DNA of 33,537 bases from NCBI GenBank assembly GCA_020427635.1, contig JAGQOH010000037.1, forward strand, positions 1 through 33,537, given 5' to 3'. Within the stretch, counting starts at the first letter, position 1, and each line of letters starts with the position of its first letter. The position numbers were made by a program, and so were the translations under genes. Below the pieces are notes generated by a model, which worked only from the letters and a program-made list of their open reading frames with translations, was not told the DNA's origin and searched no databases. The DNA is from Phycisphaerales bacterium. Lineage in GTDB: Bacteria > Planctomycetota > Phycisphaerae > Phycisphaerales > UBA1924. Positions 17,849-25,825 of the stretch are shown in pieces.

Positions 17849-17926
17849 TCGTCAGGTGTCCAAACGACGAAGTGGTGACCACGCAAGGTGTGCCGGCAGC
17901 GTTCGGCGCCGAGGATGTCTTCGCTG

Positions 17927-18949
17927 ATGCACCCTTACCCACTGCTGTTCGAACCTATCTTGAAGGAGAAGGTGTGGGGCGGCCATCGTTTGGAAGCGCT
18001 TGGCAAACGCGCCCAGGAAGATCCTGAGACGATCTCGATCGAGCGCCCCAGGATCGGGGAGTCCTGGGAACTTGCGGACTTGGACGCGACGAGCGCCGAC
18101 GGTGGTGGCGGCGGCGCTGCGCGATCGATGATCGCCAACGGGCCCATGCGCGGCCTCTCAATCCGGGATGCGATCACGGCGATGGGATCCAACTTGATGG
18201 GCCAGGCCAAAGTCACCCAGACGGGGGGCTTTCCTTTGCTTGCCAAGTTCCTTGACGCCGATGAGAACCTTTCGGTGCAGGTCCATCCGTCTGAGGCCTA
18301 TGCCAAGGCCCACCCAGACGCACACCTGAAGACCGAGAGTTGGTACATCGTGCATGCTGAGCCCGGCGCGATGATCTACAAGGGACTGCGGTCGGGCGTG
18401 AGCCGACAAGATCTCGAGGCACACATCAGAGCGGGCACAGTTGCGCAGGCGATGCAAGAGGTGCCAGTGCAATCCGGCGATTTCCATCACCTGCCAAGCG
18501 GCATGGTGCATGCGCTCGGCGCGGGTGTGGTCGTCGCCGAAGTGCAGACGCCAAGTGACACGACGTTTCGGCTGTATGACTGGGGACGCACCGGGCGGGC
18601 GATGCACATCGAACAGGCGCTTGCATGCATCGCGTTTGGGCAAACAACTGACAGTGAGCCGGTGCGCGGCGATGGCAGCGCCAGGCGCCTCCTTCATGAT
18701 GCGGGGCACTTTCTAGTGAAAGAACTGCGGGGGCAGGGGGGCGAGGTGCGCGAGCACGACACCTCGTGCGACCTGCCGGTCGTGGTCATTTGCATCGAGG
18801 GGGAGGGCCAGATCGAAGCCACTGATGATGGCTTTGCCCCGGTGCGCTTCAAGGCTGGGACAACGCTCGTTTCTCCGGCGCGGCTGGATGCAGTGCGCAT
18901 GGTGCTCGATCGAGATTCGACGCTGCTCGAGGTGCTGGTGCGTGGATAG
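17927..18949 (+). CDS. manA: Mannose-6-phosphate isomerase, class I
   Basis: This zinc enzyme interconverts fructose-6-phosphate and mannose-6-phosphate, feeding GDP-mannose and glycan synthesis. It has 340 residues. The N-terminus PLLFEPILKEKVWGG is typical of the short bacterial class. Zinc ligands are visible as Q118 and H120 (SVQVHPSEAYA), E137 (KTESWYIV) and H195 (HLPSGMVHALGAG). DTTFRLYDWGR corresponds to the conserved catalytic arginine segment. The start at 17927 is chosen over ATG 17915 and the open frame from 17888 because it matches family N-termini; the nearest GAGG is 12 nt upstream, which is long. The next gene is a glycosyltransferase 34 bp downstream, consistent with a sugar-supply role. 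Confidence 0.92.
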   Translation: MHPYPLLFEPILKEKVWGGHRLEALGKRAQEDPETISIERPRIGESWELADLDATSADGGGGGAARSMIANGPMRGLSIRDAITAMGSNLMGQAKVTQTGGFPLLAKFLDADENLSVQVHPSEAYAKAHPDAHLKTESWYIVHAEPGAMIYKGLRSGVSRQDLEAHIRAGTVAQAMQEVPVQSGDFHHLPSGMVHALGAGVVVAEVQTPSDTTFRLYDWGRTGRAMHIEQALACIAFGQTTDSEPVRGDGSARRLLHDAGHFLVKELRGQGGEVREHDTSCDLPVVVICIEGEGQIEATDDGFAPVRFKAGTTLVSPARLDAVRMVLDRDSTLLEVLVRG

Positions 18950-18983
18950 GGGGCGCAGGGCAATGCGCGGCGGGCAGTAGGCA

Positions 18984-19859
18984 ATGGGCCTGGCGATCCA
19001 CGTTGTCATTCCCACGCACCTCCCAAGGTACCTCGACCTGGTGCTTGCAGGGCTCGCTCGGCAAACTCGGCGAGCGGACACTGTGCTCGTTTCATGTGAC
19101 ACGGATGATCCCGCGATCGGCGAGGTCATCGAGCAGTGCGCACGGATCATGTCGATGCCGATCTGGTGGGTTCGGCGACCTGCTCAAGAGGGCGAGCGCC
19201 TGTGTCAAGTTCGGAACAATGGCGTGCGCGCGCTGCTGGAACATGCTGGTGCTCGCGCGACCTCTGATCAGCGGCTGCTGATCCTGGATGGCGACATGCT
19301 CGCGCCGGAGGGCCTGGTCGCGGCACATCTGGAGTGCGCGGCGGACCTGGTCTATCCATACCGCATTGAAGTTGGCGAGGCACGATCAAAGGAAATTAAC
19401 GCGGCGCGCATCTTCGAGCGCGGCCTGGAGCTGTCGCCAAGCAACGCGGAAATGGACAAGCTTCGTGCGCGCGACCGGCGCTATCGCAAGCACTTGCTCA
19501 TGCGCCGTCTGCACTTCGGGCCCTTGCACAAGCCCAAACTCCTGGGTGGGCACTTCTCAACGCACATGGATTTGTATGACCAACTCAATGGCTTCGACGA
19601 GCTGTATCGCGGCTGGGGGTTCAAGGACGACGAGTTCGCTTACCGGGCGGCAAAGATCGGGGCTCGGGCACGAGCGGCATGCGCGGCAATCCCGGCGTGG
19701 CACCTCTATCACACGACCCGCCAGGCTGGGGTGCGCATGGCGGACCTGCCCACCGCGCAGCGTTTTGCCCAGCGCGGGCGGCTGCCGACGATTTGCGAAC
19801 ACGGACTCCGGAATTGCTTGACGCAGCCTATGCCAGAGGTCCAGCGATTCGGCGCTTGA
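18984..19859 (+). CDS. Family 2 glycosyltransferase
   Basis: A cytosolic or membrane-associated transferase with a GT-A fold, 291 residues. The N-terminus IHVVIPTHLPRYLDLVLAGLARQ is a typical GT2 first strand and helix. LLILDGDMLAPEG contains the metal-binding DxD (D102, D104). The later segment NGFDELYRGWGFKDDEFAYR (about 202-221) matches the galactosyltransferase-like C-terminal motif (GFDE...GWG..D.ED), which carries the catalytic base and acceptor contacts. A final WHLYH follows. The donor sugar cannot be told from sequence. It follows manA closely, so mannose or a derived sugar is a reasonable but unproven guess. The ribosome site is weak. Confidence 0.85.
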   Translation: MGLAIHVVIPTHLPRYLDLVLAGLARQTRRADTVLVSCDTDDPAIGEVIEQCARIMSMPIWWVRRPAQEGERLCQVRNNGVRALLEHAGARATSDQRLLILDGDMLAPEGLVAAHLECAADLVYPYRIEVGEARSKEINAARIFERGLELSPSNAEMDKLRARDRRYRKHLLMRRLHFGPLHKPKLLGGHFSTHMDLYDQLNGFDELYRGWGFKDDEFAYRAAKIGARARAACAAIPAWHLYHTTRQAGVRMADLPTAQRFAQRGRLPTICEHGLRNCLTQPMPEVQRFGA

Positions 19860-19952
19860 GACCCGGTCGCAGTTGCAGACAAAGTGACCGAAACCGCCTA
19901 TCGTGGAATGGTTCTAAAAAAGCATCTGGGACCCGAGCCTTGGGAGGGCGTG

Positions 19953-21191
19953 ATGGGGCTGACCTTGCCTGTGTATTTGGACAACGCTGCGACGACGCGG
20001 GTGGATCCGCGTGTGGTTGAGGCGATGCTGCCGTACTTCACCGATGTGTATGGCAATCCCGGTTCGCGCAACCATCGGTTTGGGTGGGCGTCTGAGGCAG
20101 CAGTTGATGCGGCGCGGAAGCAAGCCGCTGACCTGATCGGCGCGCAGCCCAAGGAGATCATCTTCACGAGCGGCTCGACAGAAGGGAACAACCTCGCGAT
20201 CAAGGGCGCTGCGGAGATGTATGCCAAGAAGCCGACAGGCCAAGAAGGCCGCGGGCACGTCATCACGGCACAGCATGAGCACAAGGCGGTGCTCGACCCA
20301 GCAAAGCGCCTGCAGAAGCTGGGTTTTGATGTGACGTTTCTCGAGCCACCCGCGGATGGCGTGATCACCGCGGAGCAGGTGAAGGCTGCGATGCGCGATG
20401 ACACGATTCTCGTGTCGATTATGTGGGCGAACAACGAGATCGGAACGATCAACGAAGTTCCCAAGATCGGCGCGTTGTGCCACGAGCGCGACGTGATCTT
20501 CCACACGGATGCGACGCAATGGGTCGGTAAGATGCCCACGGATGTGGAGCGCGACGGCATTGATTTGCTGACGTGGTCGGGGCACAAGATCTATGGGCCC
20601 AAGGGCATTGGCGGGATGTATGTCCGTCGCCGGAAGCCGCGCGTGCGTGTGGTGGCGCAAATCGAAGGCGGCGGGCAGGAACGCGGCTATCGATCTGGCA
20701 CGCTGAATGTTCCAGGGATTGTCGGGTTTGGCAAGGCATGCGAGCTGTGTGCACAGGAGATGGACAGCGAACGTGAGCGTTTGCTCAAGCTGCGCACGAA
20801 GCTTGAGACCGAGCTCGCGAAGCACATCGAGCATGTGCAGATCAATGGCAACAAGGACAAGCGTCTGCCGAACATCATGAACATGAGCTTTGGATTCGTC
20901 GAAGGCGAGGGCCTGATGATGGCGATCAAGGACATCGCGGTGTCATCGGGTTCAGCGTGTACCAGCGCTTCGCTTGAGCCGAGCTATGTGCTGAAAAGCT
21001 TGGGTGTTGGCGATGACCTGGCACACTCGTCGCTTCGCCTTTCCATGGGTCGGTTCACGAAGGAAGAAGAAGTTGACTTCGCGATTGAGAAGATCACCTG
21101 GGCAGTACACCACCTCCGCGAGCTGAGCCCACTGTGGGACATGTTCAAGGAAGGGATTGACATCAACGCGATTGAGTGGCAGCAGCACTGA
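19953..21191 (+). CDS. iscS: Cysteine desulfurase IscS
   Basis: This PLP enzyme removes sulfur from cysteine and passes it as a persulfide to IscU and other acceptors. It has 412 residues. The PLP-binding lysine is K212 in SGHKIYGPKGIGG, and the persulfide-forming Cys is C336 in SSGSACTSASLEPSYVL. The N-terminus VYLDNAATTRVDPRV and the SGSTEGNN segment are typical of the group I (IscS/NifS) enzymes. The start at 19953 is chosen over earlier in-frame codons (GTG 19884, ATG 19908) because GGAGG lies 6 nt upstream and the product matches family N-termini. iscU follows after a hairpin, as in ISC operons; iscR, hscBA and fdx are not adjacent. Confidence 0.95.
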   Translation: MGLTLPVYLDNAATTRVDPRVVEAMLPYFTDVYGNPGSRNHRFGWASEAAVDAARKQAADLIGAQPKEIIFTSGSTEGNNLAIKGAAEMYAKKPTGQEGRGHVITAQHEHKAVLDPAKRLQKLGFDVTFLEPPADGVITAEQVKAAMRDDTILVSIMWANNEIGTINEVPKIGALCHERDVIFHTDATQWVGKMPTDVERDGIDLLTWSGHKIYGPKGIGGMYVRRRKPRVRVVAQIEGGGQERGYRSGTLNVPGIVGFGKACELCAQEMDSERERLLKLRTKLETELAKHIEHVQINGNKDKRLPNIMNMSFGFVEGEGLMMAIKDIAVSSGSACTSASLEPSYVLKSLGVGDDLAHSSLRLSMGRFTKEEEVDFAIEKITWAVHHLRELSPLWDMFKEGIDINAIEWQQH

Positions 21192-21196
21192 GGACT

Positions 21197-21213
21197 TCGC
21201 GGCTTCGCCGCGA
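21197..21213 (+). other. Hairpin between iscS and iscU
   Basis: TCGCGGC and GCCGCGA form a perfect 7-bp stem with a 3-nt TTC loop, starting 5 nt after the iscS stop. No T-run follows, so it is not a clear terminator. It could stabilise the 3' end of iscS mRNA or set the IscS to IscU ratio. Confidence 0.45.
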
Positions 21214-21268
21214 GTTGAGCATAGAACATCGGGCGAGTGCATCGCCCGCCTGACGAGGACGTAAGACG

Positions 21269-21694
21269 ATGGCATACAGCGAGAAGCTCATCAAGCACTA
21301 CGAGAAGCCCAGCAATGTCGGCAACTTCGGCACGACCGCGGAGGTCAAGCAGCGCCAGGACATTGGGGTGGGCGTGGTCGGCGCGCCGGAGTGCGGCGAC
21401 GTCATGCAGTTGCAAATCAAGGTCGATCAGTCGACCGGTAAGATCGAAGATGCGAAGTTCAAGTGCTTTGGGTGCGGCTCGGCGATTGCAAGTTCTTCGG
21501 TGGCAACGGAGTGGATCAAGGGCAAGACGCTCGACGAAGCGATGGCGATCAAGAACACGGACATCGTTGAAGAGTTGGCCTTGCCGCCCGTGAAGATTCA
21601 CTGCTCGGTGCTCGCGGAAGACTCGATCAAAGCCGCCATCAAGGATTATCAGAAGAAGAATGGGATTGAAGCCGCCCAGACGCACGCACACTGA
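21269..21694 (+). CDS. iscU: Iron-sulfur cluster scaffold protein IscU
   Basis: This protein is the scaffold on which [2Fe-2S] clusters are built before transfer to apoproteins. It has 141 residues. The three cluster-binding cysteines are C42 (GAPECGDVM), C69 (CFGCGSAIASSS) and C112 (VKIHCSVLAEDSI), with the conserved D44 and H111 also present. The LPPVKIH motif, which the HscA chaperone recognises, is intact, so HscA/HscB are probably encoded elsewhere. An extra Cys66 sits just before C69. The start at 21269 has a GAGGA site 9 nt upstream. It lies 77 bp after iscS and is probably in the same operon. Confidence 0.95.
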   Translation: MAYSEKLIKHYEKPSNVGNFGTTAEVKQRQDIGVGVVGAPECGDVMQLQIKVDQSTGKIEDAKFKCFGCGSAIASSSVATEWIKGKTLDEAMAIKNTDIVEELALPPVKIHCSVLAEDSIKAAIKDYQKKNGIEAAQTHAH

Positions 21695-21797
21695 GGTCGT
21701 CGCACTGGACGCAGCAGTTCCGCGCGTCCGAGGGCGGCTGGAATAGGAGCGACGATTGCGGGGTTTGTTTGGAGAATCCCTCTTGAAGGAGTTCCCC

Positions 21798-22487
21798 ATG
21801 GTTCGGCAGGCATTGGTTGCGGGCGTGGTTGCGGGTTTTGTGGTTGTGACAAGCACGGTGTTGTTTGCGAGCGGCACGGCAAAAGAAGGAATGGGCGGCG
21901 ACGTGAAGACTCCGGCAGCGGAACCGACGAAGATCGATGGCGTGTATGCGCTCACCTCCTATGGGCAGAAGGCCTTCGACGAACACCAGGGCGCTTTGCC
22001 TGCGCTTGAGACTGCGACGTTTGGCGCCGGTTGTTTCTGGGGCGTTGAGGCACGGTATCGCGCGCTCGACGGTGTGGTCGCGACGGCGGTCGGCTATGCG
22101 GGTGGGCACATGGACAAACCAACCTACAAGGACGTCTGTGGTGATGGCACGGGCCATGCGGAAGTGGTCGAGCTGAAGTTTGATCCTGCGGTCGTGACGT
22201 ATGACAAGCTGCTTGAGCTCTTCTGGAACAACCACAATCCAACGCAGCTGAATCGCCAAGGCGTGGATGTGGGGAGCCAGTATCGCTCGGCGATCTTCTA
22301 TCACACCGAAGCGCAGAAGGAAACGGCTGCCAAGAGCAAGCAGGCGGTGATCGATCGTGGGGTTTGGAGCAAGCCCGTGGTGACGGAAATCTCACAGGCG
22401 AGCGCGTTTTATCCCGCAGAGGAGTATCACCAGCAATACCTCGAAAAGCGCGGGCAGGCGTCGTGTGGCGTGCCGGGCGGGCACTGA
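21798..22487 (+). CDS. msrA: Exported peptide methionine sulfoxide reductase MsrA
   Basis: MsrA reduces methionine-S-sulfoxide in damaged proteins. It has 229 residues, longer than cytosolic MsrA because it starts with a hydrophobic segment ([19 protein letters not shown]) acting as a signal peptide or membrane anchor. The catalytic Cys is C79 in [37 protein letters not shown] and [14 protein letters not shown] are typical of the family. A Cys near the end ([11 protein letters not shown]) could be the resolving cysteine. The start at 21798 is chosen over 21756 because AAGGAG lies 7 nt upstream and the signal falls at the N-terminus. A periplasmic or surface site of action is inferred, which also needs a reductant delivered across the membrane. 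Confidence 0.92.
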   Translation: MVRQALVAGVVAGFVVVTSTVLFASGTAKEGMGGDVKTPAAEPTKIDGVYALTSYGQKAFDEHQGALPALETATFGAGCFWGVEARYRALDGVVATAVGYAGGHMDKPTYKDVCGDGTGHAEVVELKFDPAVVTYDKLLELFWNNHNPTQLNRQGVDVGSQYRSAIFYHTEAQKETAAKSKQAVIDRGVWSKPVVTEISQASAFYPAEEYHQQYLEKRGQASCGVPGGH

Positions 22488-22615
22488 TTCCGCTTGCCTG
22501 TGAAACTCGGCAATCTGGGCCCAAAATCGGGGATTCTCGTTGCAATGCATGACCAACTGGTCGACACCCTGCTCAAGGCGTGATGGTGCGCCCATAGAGA
22601 GAGTGTGGAGACCCA

Positions 22616-23071
22616 ATGATGAGTAAGACAGTGATTGCGATTGCGCTCGCGGCGGCGGGTGCAATGGCGAATCCCGCGTTGGCGGCGACGCATGTTGTGA
22701 CCCAGAGCGGGTTTACGTTTTCCCCGAGCACCCTGACGATCGATCAGGGCGACACGGTCGAGTGGCACTGGACCGCGGGTTCGCACACGGTGACCAGCGG
22801 CCCGGCCTCGTGCGTGCCGGATGGCCTGTTCGACGTGCCCCTGAATTCGGCAAACGCGGTGCAAAGCATGGTGTTCAATTCTGCCGGCGCGTTCCCCTAC
22901 TTTTGCCAGCCCCACTGCGGAATTGGCATGACGGGCACGATCACGGTCAATGCTGGCCCGGCGGTGCCCACCGTGAGCGAATGGGGCATGATTGGTCTGG
23001 CGCTGCTGACTTTGACGGGCGGCACGCTGATCATCCGCAAGGCGACGGCGCAGCGGCGCGCGTTGGCCTGA
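22616..23071 (+). CDS. Plastocyanin-like cupredoxin with IPTL-CTERM sorting tail
   Basis: This is a secreted type 1 copper protein of 151 residues, likely an electron carrier. A signal peptide covers about residues 1-23 (MANPALA at its end). The copper ligands are His57 (TAGSHTVTSG), Cys97, His100 and Met105 (FCQPHCGIGM), giving the usual C-x2-H-x4-M pattern. Cys66 and Cys101 are extra. The C-terminus carries VPTVSEWGMIGLALLTL, a hydrophobic helix and a basic end RKATAQRR, which together match the IPTL-CTERM protein-sorting signal, so the protein is probably processed and held at the envelope. Two ATGs in tandem lie at 22616; GGAG is about 6 nt upstream. An intrinsic terminator follows. Confidence 0.88.
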   Translation: MMSKTVIAIALAAAGAMANPALAATHVVTQSGFTFSPSTLTIDQGDTVEWHWTAGSHTVTSGPASCVPDGLFDVPLNSANAVQSMVFNSAGAFPYFCQPHCGIGMTGTITVNAGPAVPTVSEWGMIGLALLTLTGGTLIIRKATAQRRALA

Positions 23072-23102
23072 TTTCCAAACCAGGCAAAATGGTCTCGCCC
23101 AA

Positions 23103-23127
23103 CCCCGCGCAGCCGCGGGGCTTTTTT
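23103..23127 (+). terminator. Strong intrinsic terminator of the cupredoxin gene
   Basis: CCCCGCG and CGCGGGG form a perfect 7-bp GC stem with a 4-nt loop, followed by C and six Ts. It lies 31 bp after the cupredoxin stop and 5 bp before the end of the convergent tyrS gene. On the opposite strand it lacks a T-run. Confidence 0.88.
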
Positions 23128-23132
23128 GAGCG

Positions 23133-24470
23133 CTATGACCAACGCGTGACGTGCCAAGTCTTCTTGCCGCGACGGAGCAGGGCCACTTTGCCATGCAAGA
23201 GGTCGGCGGTCGTGAGATTGGCGTCGGCCGAATCGATCTTGGCGCCATTGATCGAGATCGCGCCCGCGGACAGGTGCTTGCGCGCTTCGCCCTTGGATGA
23301 AGCAAGGGTGGTTTGCGCGAGGACGTCGATGAGCGGCGCACCATCACCCGCGAGCTGCGCGCGATCATGATCGGAGTGCGGCACCTCGGCGAAGACTTCG
23401 CTCAACATGTCGAGATCGAGCGACGCGATATCGCCAGAGAAGAGCGCCTGGGCTGCGTGCTCGGCGTGGAGCATTGCATCCTTGCCATGCAGCAATGTCG
23501 TGGCGTGTTGGGCGAGGGTCCGCTGGGCTTCGCGCTTGTGGGGCTCAGCTTCGTGGCGGGCGCAGAGCGCTTCTACTTCTGGTGTATCGATCTCTGTGAA
23601 GATGAGCAGGAAGTTGCGCACATCGGCATCGGCGGCGTTGAGCCAGAACTGGTAGTACGCATAGGGCGATGTGCCCGGCGCGCCTGAGGGACGCTTGTGC
23701 GAAAGCCAGATCGCGCCCGCTTCGGTTTTGCCAAACTTGCCGCCGTCGGCTTTGGTGAGCAGCGGCGCGGTGAAGCCAAACGATTTGGCATGGCCTTGGT
23801 CGTCCTGCCCTTCGGCGCGGCGGATGAGATCGCACCCCGAAACGATGTTCCCCCACTGATCGGCACCAGCGGTCTGCATCGTCACGCCCTCGGCACGGAA
23901 CAGATGCAGGAAGTCATACGCCTGCAGCAGCATGTATGAGAACTCGGTGAAGCTGATGCCGTGGTCGCGGCCCTCGAGACGATTGCGCACCGAATCGCGC
24001 CGGATCATCTCGTTGACGGAAAAGTGCTTGCCAATGTCGCGCAGTGCTTCGATGAAGCCGATGGACTTGAACCAGTCGTAGTTGTTGCACAAGCGCGTGT
24101 GGTTGGGGCGCTTGGGGTCGAAGTCGAGGAGCGCTTCGAAGATTTTTTGTTGGGCTGCGATGTTGGCGTTGACTTCGTCTTCGGCACGGAGGGCGCGCTC
24201 GGCTTCTTTGCCCGAGGGATCGCCAATGAGACCCGTTGCGCCGCCCAGCAGCACGAAGGGCGTGTGCCCGGCGGCTTGGAAGCGGCGCAGGAGCATGATG
24301 GGCACGAGGTTGCCAATGGTGAGCGAGTCGGCGGTGGGATCGAAGCCGTTGTAGAGGCGGCGGCCGCCGGATTGCGTGTCGGCGCTGGCGAGGTGCGCAC
24401 GCATGGCGGGTTCATCGGTGCATTGGAAGAACTGGCCTCGGGCACGGAGATGGGTGAGGAGGTCGGGCAT
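23133..24470 (-). CDS. tyrS: Tyrosyl-tRNA synthetase
   Basis: This class Ic enzyme charges tRNA-Tyr. It has 445 residues. The Rossmann core shows NGFDPTADSLTIGNLVPIM, GGATGLIGDPSGKEAE and the tyrosine-binding QTAGADQWGNIVSG. The KMSKS-type loop is KFGKT at 245-249. A C-terminal S4 RNA-binding domain starts around ASSKGEARKHLSAGAISING. The HIGH-type signature reads TIGN (residues 51-54), so both the first His and the last His are replaced. The start at 24470 is chosen because MPDLLTHLRARG fits family N-termini; no clear ribosome site precedes it. It is convergent with the cupredoxin gene and divergent from the lipoprotein gene at 24629. Confidence 0.95.
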   Translation of the reverse strand: MPDLLTHLRARGQFFQCTDEPAMRAHLASADTQSGGRRLYNGFDPTADSLTIGNLVPIMLLRRFQAAGHTPFVLLGGATGLIGDPSGKEAERALRAEDEVNANIAAQQKIFEALLDFDPKRPNHTRLCNNYDWFKSIGFIEALRDIGKHFSVNEMIRRDSVRNRLEGRDHGISFTEFSYMLLQAYDFLHLFRAEGVTMQTAGADQWGNIVSGCDLIRRAEGQDDQGHAKSFGFTAPLLTKADGGKFGKTEAGAIWLSHKRPSGAPGTSPYAYYQFWLNAADADVRNFLLIFTEIDTPEVEALCARHEAEPHKREAQRTLAQHATTLLHGKDAMLHAEHAAQALFSGDIASLDLDMLSEVFAEVPHSDHDRAQLAGDGAPLIDVLAQTTLASSKGEARKHLSAGAISINGAKIDSADANLTTADLLHGKVALLRRGKKTWHVTRWS

Positions 24471-24616
24471 GGGGGAGAGTTTACAAGCCCCAAGCGCAAG
24501 GGCGGGGGTACGCATGAAGGCCACGGGGTATTGGTAGACAAGGCGTATGATAGTGATGCCTTGACAACCCGACTAGACAAGCGAGTCTGGCAACCGGACT
24601 TCAGATGAAACAAGGC

Positions 24617-24622
24617 AGGAGG
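24617..24622 (+). promoter_or_regulatory. Ribosome binding site for the 24629 lipoprotein
   Basis: Perfect AGGAGG with 6-nt spacing to ATG 24629. It lies downstream of the alternative ATG at 24605 and so decides the shorter start. Confidence 0.75.
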
Positions 24623-24628
24623 CGTTTC

Positions 24629-25225
24629 ATGCCCTCGGACTTCCGACAGCGATTGGTTCGCGCATTGCTGGTCGTGATGGCCTCCCTTGCCGCATGCAGC
24701 AGCGGCCCAACGTACTTCGACGACCCATTTACGACCGCGTCTGGCAACACATACAGGCTGGTCGGGCGCAACAAGCTGATTCAGTCAATACAAATGCCAG
24801 AGCAGTGGATTGCGCCGTGGAAAGAAGGCGAATCGGCATCTACTGCGTGGAAGAATCGACTCTTCGCTGTGCATGGTGACGATACGCTGGGCGCTTGGGA
24901 GGAGGTTATTTATTCGGGATTGAGGATCGTCGAGAGCTACGCAGCGCGGCTGGCCCTCTTGGAAATCGAGCCCGCTACCATCGGGGCCCTCCTTCCACCC
25001 AAACCGTTTGCCGCCCGGTCTTGGATCGATGCTCCAATGCTCCTCGTCTTTCCCTACCCCGAAAACCTTGACCTTATGGCCAGTGGTCTCGTGATCTGGA
25101 CTTCCACCGACGTGCGCAGCGAGCGCCGATACACCAAGTTTGACGAACCTGTGCGCCTCAGCGACCTCATGAATGATCTGCAGGCCTATCTGCCCAAAGA
25201 TGACGCGGAAAACTCACCCCACTGA
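24629..25225 (+). CDS. Lipoprotein of unknown function
   Basis: The 198-residue product starts with a basic N-terminus (FRQRLVR), a hydrophobic stretch and a clear lipobox LAAC, so Cys23 should be lipidated. I do not recognise the rest. It contains aromatic segments such as QWIAPWKEGESASTAWKNRLF and VIYSGLRIVESYAARLALLE, and a FPYPENLDLMASGLVIW strand. By eye the gene is less GC-biased at third positions than its neighbours, which hints at faster evolution or transfer. It stands alone between divergent tyrS and a REP-like palindrome. Confidence 0.75.
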   Translation: MPSDFRQRLVRALLVVMASLAACSSGPTYFDDPFTTASGNTYRLVGRNKLIQSIQMPEQWIAPWKEGESASTAWKNRLFAVHGDDTLGAWEEVIYSGLRIVESYAARLALLEIEPATIGALLPPKPFAARSWIDAPMLLVFPYPENLDLMASGLVIWTSTDVRSERRYTKFDEPVRLSDLMNDLQAYLPKDDAENSPH

Positions 25226-25274
25226 CAGGCCGCTCGGGAGTACCGCGCGCTTGCACTTGGGGCTTGTTGAAAAA

Positions 25275-25293
25275 CACAGGTCGGAGACCTGTG
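25275..25293. repeat. REP-like palindrome
   Basis: CACAGGTC and GACCTGTG form a perfect 8-bp inverted repeat around a GGA loop, with AAAA before it and CCACC after it, in an intergenic gap. Palindromes of this CAGGTCGGAGACCTG type are, to my recollection, dispersed many times in some bacterial genomes, as with REP elements moved by RAYT transposases. Only one copy lies in this window, so dispersal cannot be shown here. Confidence 0.5.
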
Positions 25294-25318
25294 CCACCAA
25301 GCATGTAGACTGCGTTGC

Positions 25319-25825
25319 ATGCGAGGGACTGCAAGCTTTAGCCCGTGCCGAAAGTATCGCTATTCGTTGACGCGGGTGTGGGACGCGGATCGGGCGCGGG
25401 TGTGCTTTTGCATGCTCAATCCGTCGACGGCCGATGCGCAGAAGTTCGATCCGACGGTGCGCCGATGTTACGGCTTTGCGCTCGATTGGGGCTTCGGGTC
25501 GATGGAAGTGGTGAATGTGTGTGCATATCGGGCGACGAGGCCGAGCGACTTGCATGCGCAGGATGAGCCCATGGGGGCTGGCAATCCGCGGGCGATTCGG
25601 CGGGCGTGTGCGCGGGCGAAGTTGGTGATCGCGGCGTGGGGCAATGAGGCGATCGAGCATCCGACGGCGCTCTCGCATGCGGAGCGCGCGCTGATGGAAC
25701 ATGACAACGTGCGGTGCTTTGGACTGACGGGCAAGTATCAGCCCAAGCATCCGCTTTACATTGCGGCGGCGACGAAGCCGGTGGTGTTTGCACCGATGGC
25801 AGTTGCTACTTCGGTTCCAGCGTGA
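25319..25825 (+). CDS. DUF1643 domain protein
   Basis: This 168-residue protein matches the DUF1643 pattern: RYSLTRVWDADRARV, then CMLNPSTADAQKFDPTVRRC and GFALDWGFGSMEVVNVCAYRATRP, then a KLVIAAWGNEA segment and a C-terminal GLTGKYQPKHPLY. The family occurs widely in bacteria and phages and has no established biochemical function. The conserved NPSTAD and R-rich segments suggest a nucleic-acid or nucleotide role, but that is a guess. It starts just after the REP-like palindrome and its 3' end overlaps the end of the convergent M16 gene by 20 bp. Confidence 0.85.
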   Translation: MRGTASFSPCRKYRYSLTRVWDADRARVCFCMLNPSTADAQKFDPTVRRCYGFALDWGFGSMEVVNVCAYRATRPSDLHAQDEPMGAGNPRAIRRACARAKLVIAAWGNEAIEHPTALSHAERALMEHDNVRCFGLTGKYQPKHPLYIAAATKPVVFAPMAVATSVPA

